A DNA stretch of 64,000 bases from Anastrepha obliqua (GCF_027943255.1 NC_072892.1:116267792-116331791); one strand, 5' to 3'; positions 44,440-56,800 are shown, counted from the stretch's first letter. Program-made: numbers and translations. Notes: generated by a model not told the origin, from the sequence alone.

Positions 44440-45200
44440 TTAAAGTCTTTATTAATTAATAATATATTTTCCTTCATCATTTACAATGTCTTCCCAACGT
44501 TTAGGCAAATTTTTAATTCCCTGCTCAAAAACTTGTTTCTCTTTGGAGCCAAAATACACTTCGATATCCCTTTTTACAGCTTCATTCGAGGAGTAGTTCT
44601 TGTTACTCAAAATACACTTCGATATCCCTTTTTATAGCTTCCTTCGAGGAGTAGTTCTTGTTACTCATATGGGATGAAGTCCACGGAAAAGGTGCCTAAT
44701 GTTTGCCTTGCGGTGTAAGGTCTTGCGTTGTCGTGGTGAAACAAAACTTTGCGTCTATTCACTAAAGACGATCGATTTTTGTTAAGTGCCTCATTCAGGT
44801 TTGATAGCTCATGGGAATAATAATCAGCAATTATCGTCTGGTTTAGTTCCAGAAGTTCATAATAAACAATACCGGCCATATCCCACCAAATAGACAGGAG
44901 AATCTTCTTGGGGTGAAGGCCATCTCTAGAGGTCGGTTCTGGTGTTTCATCTTTATCTAACCGTTGGCGTTTGCGAATAGGATTATTGTAAATGGCCCAT
45001 TTTTCATCACCAGTAACGATACGGTTAAAAAAAATTTCATTTTCAAGCCGTTGCAGCAACTGAGAACACACATTCAATCTCTACTGAAGGTTGGCAACGG
45101 AAAGTGTATGCGGAACCCATTTTCCCAGCTTTGAAACCTTTACAAACTGAATCAGGTGCCTGTGAACTGTTCTATGCGATGAGCTATCATATCGACTGTC
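44440..45200 (-). pseudogene. Mariner relic (possibly DD41D/rosa type) with internal tandem duplication
   Basis: Minus frame 45077-44661 has FFNRIVTGDEKWAIYNNP (first Asp), HPKKILLSIWWDMAGIVYYELL and KVLFHHDNARPYTARQT (second Asp). The part for the third Asp falls in a 58-bp unit that is present twice (44551-44608 and 44609-44666). The N-terminal portion (45080-45200) is frame-shifted. Terminal repeats were not pinned down. Confidence 0.7.
44551..44666. repeat. 58-bp direct tandem repeat, two units
   Basis: Two units starting AAAATACACTTCGATATCCC and differing at only a few positions, inside the mariner relic. A local duplication after insertion. Confidence 0.9.
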
Positions 45201-45429
45201 AAATTTGGCTCAGCTTCCACAAGTTTTTACCACTTTTATAAAAAAAATACAAAATATGCCTCTTACACGCGTTCGAAGATTCTATTTTATTTTTTAACAA
45301 CACGTGCTTCCATCCGCGATTAAAATCACTCACACAATATATCAAATAAAATATAAATAATAATTTCTTGTATGCAAAAATCGTACAAAAGTGAAATTAT
45401 GGGTAAAATACGCACGTACGAGTACTTAC

Positions 45430-46144
45430 GGACTGAGCTGATAGTATTGAACAAGCGAGTGTGTACAAAATAAACCGAAATTGAAAATTTCTTTGATTTC
45501 AAATGGAAGTTATTGCTTTAAAGTGTATTTAATCAATATAACAAAAACAAATAAACTTATATTAAACTATTTTACTTTGTATAGGAAAAAAACTTTAGTA
45601 CTTGCGACAACCTCGAAACTTGCACCGAGCCCCGTTTTCATTACGTGCAAGAATTGAGTTTCTACTGTAATATGCCGTGGGATATATAAATTCGAAATTA
45701 TATACATATAAATGGAATACAATATATAATAGGTGTTGGTTTAAAGATTTAAGAATGGTGACTCTTCTTATTGGCACGCACACATTACATTTTTTATTGT
45801 TATAAATATATCATCCTTATGCACAGTGGCCGAAATTTGCTCAGCCGCGATCACAGAACGAGAGAAAAGTAAATGTTTGTGATTCCACTCTTAAAATTGT
45901 TGTTATTTTTATAAAGCGTAAATATAAATCAGCAGTGAGTATGAGTATTAGCCCAAAAAAGAACCTAATTGTATCGAAGTACTAAAATGTGCACAATACG
46001 TTGATAAACGATGCTTAATTTGATTAGCCGCAATCTTATTTTTCGGTAATATCTTTTCCAGCTGAGCTTACTTTATTAGTTTATATGATTATTTTGAGGT
46101 CTCCATAATAGCAAGAAATTATGCTTTATCATGGCAAAAATGAA
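45430..46144. other. Unassigned AT-rich spacer
   Basis: No gene or repeat seen. Confidence 0.3.
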
Positions 46145-46455
46145 GAGGCGACTGCCGTAGTCAAATGGGTTGGTACGTGACTACCATTCGGTGAACGTAA
46201 GTTCGAATCTCCGTGAAACAGTAAAATAAAGGAAACGTTTTTTCTAATGGCAGGCAATGACAAACCTCCGAATGTATTTTTGCCATGAAAAAGTTCCTTA
46301 TAAAAAAACTATCTGCCGTTCGGAGTCAACTTAAAACTGCCCTCCATTAGGCACGGCACAAATAGGAAGACGAGCTCGGAAGAGCACCCAGCGCTTACAC
46401 TCGGAGGTTTGTTTTTGCCTGACATTAGAAAAAACTATATATATATATATAATAT
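46145..46455 (+). mobile_element. tRNA-derived SINE
   Basis: Starts with a tRNA-like head (CAAATGGGTTGGTACGTGAC and a B box AAGTTCGAATCTCC at about 46199-46212), then the same body as at 31767 (GGCAGGCAATGACAAACC, TGCCATGAAAAAGTTCC), and ends with a TA repeat (46437-46453). More diverged than the 31767 copy. Confidence 0.75.
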
Positions 46456-46459
46456 AAGA

Positions 46460-47535
46460 CACAAATAAGCTCTGAAAAATATATTGATATATTGAGATGT
46501 TAGATGATGTGCTTATTGAGTATTGGAGCAGATCAATACCAGTATCCACATTTCCACCAAGTTAAAGGAGTTCTTTTCTTCTCGATCGATACTTCCGCTT
46601 GGCTGACCAGCCAGAATCGGGACCTAAACCTCGTTAATAATGTTTGGGGCATAATGGCAAGGGCGTGTATCTAAATGGTCGCCAGTATTCAGCGGTACAA
46701 AAATTGAAAATTAAAAAACATCAATTTTTCAGGCGTGGCTGGCTAATATTTCAGACTATAAATAAGAATAGAGGTTCAACAAAATATTAAAATCACAATG
46801 CACAAATATGTTTTTACCAAAACAAGTATATTTTAATTTTAAGTGCATGCGGCTAAGAAAATTTCGCGCACAATCAGTCAAATATTTACAACATTTCCAT
46901 TTAACGAATTTGAAATGTTAATAATTTTAGTTATTTATGTTCTAAATAAAAATGTATTGAAGAAATTTATTTCGCCCTACTGTATATACATAGTGTCAGC
47001 GAGCTAGTAGCCCTGCAGCAGATGGTCTTACGAGCAATGTGGCATCGCACAAAAGAGAAACAAGCGCACAGCGTCTTTATCTCCGCTACATGTATGACTC
47101 AACATTAATTATCGGCGCTAATGTTTTTTATTTACTTTTTTTAATAGAATCGATGTTTTCAATTTTTATGTAGCGCGAAACTCAGTGTAGTGTTTATATT
47201 GTCGAGGCTCTGAAATTCCTGCACAGCAAACCCATGGATGATTTATTATTTTCACCATGTAGCAAATATTTCAAAACTTAATTGTAATAAAAATACTTAA
47301 CAATAACATTTGCGCCTTCTCACTTCATTAACACTCTCCGCTTACATATCTTAGCTTAGAATTGTCGCAAAAGGTAAAACAAATTGTTTAAGAATATGAA
47401 AAATATGTCACCGCAGGACTTGAACCTGAATCAAATATGCCACCAAGCGAACACATGGAATATGATGAATACCTCACTAGCGTGGTGAAATCTCTTACTA
47501 GGGTGGTGAAAAGCTGAAATCCCCTACGCGCTTGC
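46460..47535. other. Unassigned spacer
   Basis: Long AT-rich stretch without a recognisable feature. Confidence 0.3.
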
Positions 47536-47538
47536 TAG

Positions 47539-47830
47539 GTGGTGCAAGTTGAAAGAAGAGCCACAAAAGCCGTACCTAAGAAACGAAGAAAACTACTGCG
47601 TGAAGCACTTAGATTCCCCGCACCATATAAAAGAGTCCAGCGCCACGACCGCGTTGAGGGCTGTCTTCAACGTGTCTGCCAAAACTACCACAGGGAACTG
47701 GCTAAATACACTCGACAAAGGCAACATGATGCCATCCTGGAACTGTTTGTCCTGTACGATAGTTCAAGGGCAGCGGTTTGTTGACTTAATTTATGCTAAA
47801 GGGTTTTCCAATAAGAGGCTGTTGCCGTAG
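47539..47830 (+). other. Unrecognised open stretch
   Basis: Two overlapping plus-strand frames of 81 and 93 codons are open here, one basic (RRATKAVPKKRRKLLREALR). I do not recognise either. The composition is less AT-rich than the surroundings, which suggests an old coding fragment of a mobile element. Low certainty. Confidence 0.25.
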
Positions 47831-48125
47831 ACCTTCTGTTTCACGTGGCCTGAAAGAAAAAAGGCACAAGGTGTTAAGCCACAAGATCTCGTGGCCAATT
47901 GTGATTACCTCTTCGAGAGATAGCACAGTCCGGAAACTTTTCCCGTAAAAGATCAATGGTTTTGTTGCTTGTGTGGCACGTAGCGCCGTCTTGTTGAAAA
48001 TAAACGTTGTCTATGTTGCCTGTTATTGGAACACCCTTTATGTCATAAGTGTCAAATGCATACGGTAAATGCGTAAGGGTTGACATCAGTTGTAAAAGTG
48101 AGACATTCGAGATTGAGTTCATGTT
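47830..48125 (-). pseudogene. Transposase fragment around second and third catalytic Asp
   Basis: Minus strand: VYFQQDGATCHTSNKTIDLL then AISRRGNHNWP, followed after a one-base shift by a LTPC.FFL-like stretch and HVKQKVYGN. This is the second half of a DDE domain in Tc1/mariner-like transposases of the type also seen inside 39280-39862. Both ends of the relic are missing. Confidence 0.65.
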
Positions 48126-48129
48126 TTGA

Positions 48130-48905
48130 ACTCCCAGTTATGATCAGACAAACAACTGTTATACTAAACTTTCAAAACCAGAGGTTACTAAAGCTTTTTC
48201 TAGGAATGAAGTGTGGACTTATACTTTTGTACACCTTTTATCATCATCATAAATTCCTAGAGTTCCTGTGTGGAACATAGGGCCACAGGACCTTTTATCC
48301 AAATATTTAATTATTCTTCTTCTTAATTGGCGCTATAACCGCTTACGCGATTTTGCCCGAGTTTAACAAAGCGCGCCAGTTGTTTCTTTTTCGTGCTAAC
48401 CGGCGTCAATTGGACACACCAAGTGAAGCCAAGTCCTTCTCCACCTGATCTTTCCAACGCAGAGGAGGCCTTCCTCTGATACCACCAGCTGCTACCGCAT
48501 AGAATACTTTCAGAGCCGGAGCGTTTGTATTCATTCGGACAATATGACCCAGACAGCGTAGCCGCTGGATCTTTATTCGCTGCGCTATGTCTACGTCGCC
48601 GTAAAGCTCATACAGCTCATCGTTCCATCGCCTGCGATATTCGCCGTTGCCAACGTGCAAAGGTCCAAAAATCTTGCGCAGAATCGCTTTTCTAGAGATA
48701 TTTATTCTGCTACTTATGATATTTATTTACTTTTAGTTTAAATTACATACATTTATCGATTTCATGTGGTTTAAAGAACTATGGGAATACCAGCAGCACC
48801 GCCTCATTTACTACTTATATATTCATTAATATCGATATCTCAGTAACCATCCGACTTTTACTCAATCAATTAAAATTAGTTTCCATGTTCGCCTTAAAGT
48901 CCGCC
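48130..48905 (-). repeat. 3' flank of APN-C, inverted copy of 38034-38370, interrupted by a LINE tail
   Basis: Reverse complement of the APN-D flank. A poly(A) signal (AATAAA, minus) lies at 48722-48727, about 180 bp past the APN-C stop. The interruption at 48317-48690 is described separately. Confidence 0.75.
48317..48690 (-). mobile_element. 5'-truncated LINE tail in the APN-C 3' flank
   Basis: About 370 bp of the family seen in APN-D intron 4: [58 protein letters not shown], ending with an AAG-type repeat at 48317. The uninterrupted target is preserved in the APN-D flank, so the insertion came after the inverted duplication. Confidence 0.85.
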
Positions 48906-51900
48906 TTAGAGTGCAGCACTGCCACCCTGGGCGAACTTTTTCATCCAGAGCATAATCGGATCACGATTTTTGTTCAACCAGTTAAAATTAGATTGAATAT
49001 TTGCTTTGGCGACAGTCTCCAAATCGTTTGGCACCTTATCGCTGTCCTTTACTTTATCCAGTAACACCGAATACTAAAAAGATATATCCCAAAATGGGTA
49101 ATATAAGGATAAGATAGTGTAAGTAGAAGTGTGCTGATTTAAATAATATACTTACATTGGTTTCTTGCTCCTTGCTATATATGTAGGTGGACATGTCAAC
49201 CATTGTTTGATAAAGTGGATTCATTCCGCTGCTATCGGGATTCAAATTACTGTATGCTTCCCAATTTTCGTTGAGAAATTCAATACACACTAAGACTCCA
49301 ACACTGCTGCTCGAATACGCTGCACCGAGTAAGGTGGTGCGATCTTGTGATCGCCATTCGACCGACATATTGATTGAGCTACTCACAAATTTTTGTAGTT
49401 GAGACTCGGTTTGTGAACAACCCAATGTAGAGGTGAGTGAGTCACGGAACGCTTGATCACTGGATTGCAATATTTGGTTATAGACAAAATCGAATTCTGC
49501 ATCATCGGACTGTCGTAGACCGTTGCAATAAATATTAAATCGTACGTTTGGTTCGATGGTGATACCATTGTTCATTAGTTCCTTTAATTTGTTATTCGTT
49601 TCTGTTAGACAGCTCTCAAATCCGGATAAACAAGCGATATCAATGGCAATATTACGTACGAACTTGGTAAGATGTTGCTCGCCAGATATATCATTCACAC
49701 CCAACTTTTCATAAAGTCCTGTCACTAATGAGGCCACGAAGAGTTGGTAATTTTTGTATTCCTTATCAGTATTCAGATAATAATCCAATGTGAAGATTAT
49801 AGTGTAGCTCATAGACCAAGGTGCGTACTGATCTTCGTTCGACAAATATTCAAGCAAATTAAGTAGGATGCTGTGGTCGATTCGATCTGTAAAAGTGCAC
49901 CAGTAAAGGTCGTTAATTAGTTGCGCTCGATTGCGTGGATGGAATTTGTATGGACGTAATTTCAGCTCATCGATGATAAGATTCCAGTTTTGTTCATCGT
50001 AATTGATGCGATAGAAACCGGTCGATTGTTTATTGAGAATCAACCAATCATCGGCTGCTAGACTATTATCGCTGATTTCGATTTCTTTCGTTTTGAGCAT
50101 AAAATGCGATGCGGTGGTGTTACGGTAGTCTGGATTTGATTTGTGGGCATAATTCAAGGGGATGTACCAAGTTTTGTCTGATGTTAAGCTAGTATTCTGG
50201 TAGAAAGCTTCTTGAGTTATGGTGAATGTGTTATTGTTGTAACTACGTGTAACGGTGAGTAGAGGGTAACCGGATTGTTGAGACCAACTTGAGAACATAT
50301 CCGCTATAGTCGCAGGAAGTGACACGTTTTGCGCATCAGCTGCTATACTAAGAGCTTCAAAGAGTTGATACTCATCAGCAGCAGTATACTGACTGTTGGA
50401 AAGTTCAAAATAGTGAAAGAAAAAAGAGACAGAGAGAGAGCGCAAATTCATTTAATAGTAAAACAAATTAAGAATTTTTGTATATAGGCACCGAAAGAAT
50501 AATCCCCGATTACATCGTACAGCATCAAACTGAAAATATCAACGCTATGGCAAAGGCTTATGGAAAGGGGGCAAGGACTAATATCTGTCATGCATCGCTT
50601 TTGAAGTTTTTTGTGGTCAAATTGGAGAATATTTACATCTGCGATATTTTATGCGAAGCACTGTGTGGAAAATGTTTGTAACATATTAATAACACAGTCC
50701 TGCGAGGGTGAGTTTCTAGAATGGCTGTACTTGTTTCTTGTAGTTTGTTATGCGCTGAAAACGAATCTGACCTTCAAAATGCTCCATCACGTCAGGATTT
50801 TTGGTAAATGAAGCCTAAAAGGTCAAAAAATGGCCATTTTAGCCATTTTTGATAATTTTTTTTGGGATAGAAATTTTTTGTTTTCAATTTTCGATGAAAA
50901 GGTTGCATAGTAAAACTCTTTAGCTTTAAAACCCATTTTTTAAAATTATTGTACGATTTTTTAAAAAAAAGTTATGACATTTTGAAATTAACAGTTTCAG
51001 TTACGCCTATCGTTGGGTATAACGTCTATTGGTTTGAAGGTTAGATTCGTTTTCAGCGCATAAAAAACTACAAGAAACAAGTACAGCCATTCTAGAAACT
51101 GAAAAAAGTTAAATTTCGCAGGCCTGTGTAATCTATACTCTTAACATTATTATTTTTGTTATTATTATTATTAGGCTTTTATTGTGGAAAGCCTGCTAAA
51201 GTACCCTATACTTTAAGGTTCTTTAGAAATTTTATCACATTGGAGGGTTTATTCTTACATAATTTATATGAATGCACGGCAGCACCACTAAGATGGTGTA
51301 GCCTTTTTCTGCCTAGTGCAGGACATTTATATAGAATGTGCTAAACATTTTCAGTATCCTTTTCATAGTATCAGCAGATGATGGTCTCAGAGACCTAATT
51401 TCGTTCAGAAGATATCCCAGGTTGCAGTGGCCTGTAAAGTATTAAAAGTCTGCTGAGTTAAAGTAGCTTTTTAGAAATTCTTCTGTTCTGCCTTAGGAGT
51501 TTTTTCGCTTTTCGTTGACCGATAAAATTTCGCCAGTGTTCAACGAATTTCTTCTCCTCCCACTTTCTGAAAAATTTGCTTATGTGGCCGTTTGCAAGTC
51601 CACAGAAAAGCTCAAGACCAATTAGAGGACCGTTCGCCCCTTTTTACATCAGCCATTTCCACTTACAGTTGATATAAGGCCTTTAAAGCCGTCTGACTAT
51701 CTGAATGTAAGTACATGTGGGTTCCACTTTTTCTATAGAGGCATTCCATCACTCGTATCTCGATGGCATGTACTATATTTCTCCCTGGCAGATTGGATAA
51801 AAATCTATTGGTAACGATTTTTTTTTAATTTAGACCTATTCATATCCAGTTCTACCATCTTCTAATTTCTACACATTAGGGAGCGATATCTGGGAGCAAG

Positions 51901-53754
51901 GTGTGAAGGTGACATACTTTTTTTTTCAGGCCATACGTTCATTACTACGAACTGGAAAGTACTTGGAGAGAGTGAGTTTTGGTGATAAGAACGAGAGTAC
52001 CTATGTCGAAAGTCTTCTAAGATCTTTAAATGCATTTTCATATCCCCATAGGCTTATAACTTTCAATGTGTTACCATCATTCTCAATGTTAGCTACTGCC
52101 CATATAATGGGTTGACATAAATTTCTAAGCATACTTACTTTGTAGTCAAATAAAGATTTAGTCCTTGGCGGAACACTTCGTCAGTCAACACACACTGCCA
52201 CATATAAAGTACAGAGGCTCCTTTCGAATACGAAATAGCATCGTAACGTGCAATGATCTCGGATGGAGTTTGCACGTAATACGTCATTGGATTTGATTGG
52301 CCTGTACTATCTGCAGAGAGTGCAACATGAAAGTCGTCGATAAGGAACATCTGATAGACGTCCCAGTCAGGATATATCTAATGAACAAAGAAAAAAATTA
52401 ATACAAAGCTGACTTATTTAATTTCGAACATTTACCGCATCTATCGTCTTCCAAGCGAAGAAGTTAGCAAAACCTTCTTTCAGCCACATATACGTCCACC
52501 ATTTGAGAGATACTAAGTCGCCAAACCATTGATGACAGTATTCATGAGCAATGGTATTGGCACTATCAGTTTTAGCAAATATTGTCGATGTCTTGTTGTT
52601 GTACATCATGTACTGCTCTCGATACGTAACTAAGCCCCAGTTTTCCATGCCGGCAAAAAAAAAATCTGGCACACCTACTTGATAGAGTTTCGGCAGTACG
52701 AAATCGAAATTGTAGTATTCAGCAAGGCTTTGCAGAAACAACATTCCGGAAACCAACGCCCATTGCTGATTCTGCTTCATACCTGGACGGGTGTAGACTC
52801 TTTGTGGAATCGAGTTCAACACTCCTTCGGTATATTCGAAATCGGATACAACAAACGCTATTAAACAAGTTGGCATGCTAGGAGTCATTTCGAAGACTGA
52901 ATATCCAGGTCTAGATGGGGGAAAAATTAATACATACCTACGACATTTATTTATCACAGTTACCTGCTCATCTCTTCGTCCAGAGGCATATTTGATATGG
53001 CATTTAATGAGGGATCATGGTTAATAGTGATTGTGAATGTCGCACGCTTGGCTGGCTCATCGAAGCAGGGGAATGCATGTCGAGCATCGGTCGGCTCAAA
53101 TTGTGTCGTTGCTAAATAACTGCAAGTACAAGAATATGCGGTTCCCATGAAAAATTCTATTAAAAGGAATCAAGATTTCACTTACTGTGTGTTGCCTTCT
53201 TCATCTGTATAGGTGGACAAGTAAAATCCAGCATTATCGACACGCAATTCTCCTGCATAGGTGATGGTCAAAACCCAAAAGGTGCCTTTGCTAAAGGTGA
53301 GGGACTGGTTTGTTGGTGTTAGACTAAGAAATTCACGTGCCTCCTCATACGAGGTGCTTAGCTGTTCTTGAACACCACCCGTTCCGTTTGCGTTTGAAAT
53401 GGTTGCTTTGATTTCTGACAGTTGACGTTCATGCAAAACTATGGTATTTGTGTTGTCGATAACTTCTAATAGAATTTTTACAGTGCCTGTGAATCTCTTC
53501 GTGCCGTTGTGCACATTCGTTGTCAGTTCGACGTCATAGTGCAGTGGTTCGGTGGCGTTGGGTAGGCGATAATTCAGATCAGTATCTGTCTCACTCAAAG
53601 CAACGGGTTTTCTAGGTAGGAAACGTTCGGCAAGATATGAGTACTTATCATATCGAGGTGGTATACCAGAGCCGTGCATTGCCGCTTGACAGGACACAAT
53701 AATGGCCAACGTGGCAAAAAGTATAGCACTTCCGTTCACTTTGTTGCGGTACAT
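48906..53754 (-). CDS. APN-C: complete aminopeptidase N-like gene, no GPI tail
   Basis: Exons (minus) 53186-53754, 52964-53119, 52436-52910, 52139-52377, 49156-50392 and 48906-49073, 947 residues, all GT/AG and in phase. Signal peptide [20 protein letters not shown] domain with [19 protein letters not shown]. The exopeptidase motif is AGMEN (52640-52654), preceded by a Phe triplet from a 10-base A/T run; zinc site [17 protein letters not shown] then LKEGF. Exon 4 has [13 protein letters not shown]. It ends at GGSAAL like APN-D, hence no GPI signal. Exons 1-4 are the duplicate of APN-A; exons 5-6 and the 3' flank pair with APN-D. Intron 4 (1.7 kb) holds a foldback element and a LINE relic. Confidence 0.92.
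50692..51129. mobile_element. Foldback/TIR element in APN-C intron 4
   Basis: A roughly 68-bp arm (50711-50779, beginning AGTTTCTAGAATGGCTGTAC) returns as its reverse complement at 51033-51101. Shorter matches extend to the ends ACACAG.CCTGCGA. The 255-bp centre is AT-rich with AAAATGGCCATTTTAGCC. No ORF. A clear target duplication was not found, so the superfamily is unknown. Confidence 0.7.
51160..52030 (-). mobile_element. LINE RNase H relic in APN-C intron 4
   Basis: The minus strand around 51660-51790 reads [20 protein letters not shown] and [10 protein letters not shown], an RNase H segment; 51375-51612 is the degenerate downstream part also seen at 1-245. The A block lacks about 410 bp of it. 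Confidence 0.6.
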
Positions 53755-53789
53755 CTTTCGATTTCGACGATTTCAGCGCAATTAACAAA

Positions 53790-53835
53790 ATATTCTGAGC
53801 TCTTATGTGGAGTAGCCCTTTGTTATCTGAAACCA
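53790..53835 (-). promoter_or_regulatory. APN-C promoter with TATA region deleted
   Basis: The initiator TCAG is kept (53795-53798) in the context GAGCTCAGAATATT. At the TATA position the text is AACAAAGG, because about 30 bp that contain TTTAAAAG in APN-A and APN-B are gone; the upstream TTTCAG motif now lies just before. A mariner begins about 190 bp further upstream. Confidence 0.6.
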
Positions 53836-53985
53836 TAAATAATTTATTGGTGTTGATATTTAATAGCCATTGGGTTAGAAATGCTTCAGATGCCTATTAT
53901 TAGAAAGACGCTGATATTTCGCTGATATTACAATTCGTTGAATCTAATATAATTACAACGTGAATGTGTATGCTTCTGCAATATA

Positions 53986-55284
53986 CTACTGTGGGCAAAA
54001 ATTAAGGTGAATTTATTTGTCAAACTTCGCGGGATTAAAATTTCGCTCTAGTTATTTTTTTCATGAGTTGGCAGCACTGTTAATAACATCTGGGCCAACT
54101 TTCGTGTGAAAGTCATTATCAGTAATATATTTACGCTTGTGTTTACCAAACGACCATGCACTACGATGTCTGATTTGATTGAGCAGAGAAGTGCCATCAA
54201 ATTTTGTTTGCGGAATGAAATTTCGGCTGCGGAAACGTTTAGCATGTTGCAGAAGGCATTTGGTGATTCGACCATGTCGCAGAAAAATGTTTATAAGTGG
54301 TGCAAAGACTTCAAAGAGGGTCGAGAGAACGTGTTGATGACTTGGAGCGCTCCGGACGACCATCGACGTCAACAGATGACCAACACGTCAATAAAGTGAA
54401 GGGTTAGTGCTCAAAAATCGTCGGTTGACTGTTAAAGACCTTACGGATATGATCGAAATATCAGAAGGACCTGTGAAAACCATTTTGAAAGACCATTTGG
54501 GCCTACGAAAAGTCAAATCTCGTTTGGTACCAAAAACTCTCAATTTCTTGGAAAAAAGTCGTCGCGTTGATGTGTGTGAAACAATGCTTTCAGACTATCC
54601 GGACAAGCTCAAATGCATCATTACGGGAGATGAGACTTGGATTTATGCTTACGACCCTGAAACAACCGACCAATCAAGCGAATATTGTGCTAAAAGCGAG
54701 GCCAGACCGAAAAGAGCACGTCAAAGTCGTTCAAAAATAAAGGTCATGATGACAGTTTTTTTCGATTTTCGAGGTGTGGTGCACTATGAATTCCTTCCAC
54801 CTGGCCAAAATGTTAATAAGGAATATTATTTGAGCGTTATGCTTCGTTTACGTGAAGCAATTCGTTTAAATAGACCAGAATTATGGGCCAACAACTCTTG
54901 GTTTTTCCATCACGATAATGCACCGTCTCACACTGCACTCGTTCTTCGTGATCATTTCGCCAAAAATTCCACGCATATCGTTCCGCAACCACCGTATTCG
55001 CCTGATTTGGCTTCGTGTGACTTCTGGCTATTCCCAAAACTCAAGAGACCACTCCGGGGAACGTGTTTCGAGTTGATTGAGGAGATAAAAGCTGAATCGA
55101 AGAAGGTGCTGATGGCTATACCGGAAATGGACTATTTGGCATATTTCGGGGATTGGAAAAATCGTTGGCATTAGTGTATTTCATCGAGAGGGAATTATTT
55201 TGAAGGGGATGAAATTGATTTACAAGAATAAATAAAGATTTTTCATTTTACAACCAAATTCACCTTACTTTTTGCCCACAGTAG
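53986..55284 (+). mobile_element. Mariner element, 1299 bp, inserted at TA
   Basis: Inverted ends CTACTGTGGGCAAAAA with TA on both sides (53984-53985 and 55285-55286); about 28 of 29 terminal bases match between ends. The empty site is present in the A block near 2218. The size and the D,D34D transposase are typical of mariner. It stands upstream of APN-C, pointing away from it. Confidence 0.95.
54166..55174 (+). pseudogene. Mariner transposase, D,D34D, with two frameshifts
   Basis: Starts MSDLIEQRSAIKFCLRNEIS with a HTH (MSQKNVYKWCKDFKEG). Frameshifts at about 54350 and 54402 disrupt the linker to the catalytic part. The catalytic domain is then open: IITGDETWIYAYDPE (Asp 1), FHHDNAPSHTAL (Asp 2) and, exactly 34 residues later, Asp 3 in ASCDFWLFPKLKR. 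A stop after KNRWH removes about the last 20 residues of the usual C terminus. It is inactive but recently so. Confidence 0.88.
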
Positions 55285-55286
55285 TA

Positions 55287-56005
55287 TATGTACATAAGTA
55301 GGTTTCTTAACAAATAGAGATCGGCTGGAAATTTTATTTGTGGAAGTTTCACTGTGTTCAATTTAGATTATTTGTAAGGAGGAGATCAGTTGGTAACGCC
55401 TGAATGTCAAATGAAAGACGATGAACATCGCCATTGGCTGATTTTACCGTTTTCAAAACCTTTCGTGGAATAAGAACAACAAATGTATCAGTTCCTTCAG
55501 TTTCTCTTGATATTCTGAAAGTGTTGATACACAACCCATATGTACCCGTATGTCTATATCTATGCATATCTATTCCGTTAGGCTGTACTGTTGGTTGAAC
55601 CGTTATGTAAGCAAAGTTATAATTGTTCTTGCTCTAAATTTACGCTATAACCGCTTAAGCAACTTTGATTCAGATTAACAACCGATTGATATTTTCAACT
55701 GCAAAGCACCGCACCAAATACTTTTATGGCTGGAATGTTTATATCCGGCATGACCTAATTAGCAGTGTCGTAGTTTATTTATTTGTTGTACTATATCTAT
55801 GTGGGAAATGACGGACGTGACGAACGGACATAATAGCAGACAGTAACCACATTGCCTAACTGGACTAATACGGACAACATATGTGACTCATCATCATACA
55901 GTGAATATACCCAACGAAGGACATATTAAGCATTGTAATTCCGACCGCCTTCAATCGCAGTACAAATCGCAGATAATATTCTACTCTAATTACAATAAGT
56001 GTTTT
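55287..56005. other. Unassigned spacer, copy of 2218-2955
   Basis: Contains the same 69-codon minus frame (55358-55567) as the A block. No function can be assigned. Confidence 0.4.
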
Positions 56006-56009
56006 ACCA

Positions 56010-56800
56010 CATCTATGTTACCATAACACGTATGCAGCTCATTGTTGTCAAGCCCGCGATACTTGTACTTGCCAATTGCAAAGGTCCATAAATCTTCCAC
56101 GAAATATTTTTCTCCAAGACTCCAGAGGCCATTCCATACCATGTGGGAGTGTATCTTTCATCATAAATTGGCGTTTTTGTTTCTCGACAGAGAATTTTAC
56201 AATTCTATTTCCCACTTAGTCCAGAGTAGTGTTGGCAAGAGAGATTCTCCGTTTGAGATCAACGCAGATATTATTATCGGTGTTAATGTTGGATCCTCTG
56301 CTCAGATTAGGGCATTACACTTCTTACGAATACTGAAGACTACACGAAATTCTAGTACACAGGCATGCATTCATCCGAGCTTAGTTTGCATAGGAGTTAA
56401 TGTATGCATTCTCATAGCCGTACTTGAATAGCTCAGCTAGCAGTCCATCGCTTCCATGACTTTGTTATTCTTTAGCCGTCCTATTGCCATTCGCTTCGCA
56501 CACGATTGTGGTATTGCGGGTCTTCATCTTTTCTGAGACATCCAGAAAGTGCAAAAAGTGTTTTCTCCATAAATTAAATATGCTCCAGACGTCAGTTATA
56601 TCCACTGTCTTTGTTCTTGCAAGAAATCGCCCCGGTCTTGATACCTTCTTTCAGATGCCAAACTTTCTTATACAATTTTTGGCCATTGTTCTATCAGCCA
56701 GTATCTTTTCGCTCTTGAACTCTTCAAACTTACGTACTTTATCCCCTCGATTTTTAATTCGAATAATACGCCTATTTTTCTTTCTCAATAGATTTAAATC
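56010..56800 (-). mobile_element. Decayed non-LTR retrotransposon, copy of 2956-3700
   Basis: More complete than the A-block copy: it keeps an RT entrance segment (LKNNK, then AELFKYG-like, minus, near 56430-56500) and about 45 bp near 56660-56700 that are missing there. Stops throughout. Confidence 0.6.

Noticed and set aside
38371..48130. A host gene inside the spacer between APN-D and APN-C
   Set aside because: All recognisable coding pieces are transposase or reverse transcriptase relics; no multi-exon model could be supported.
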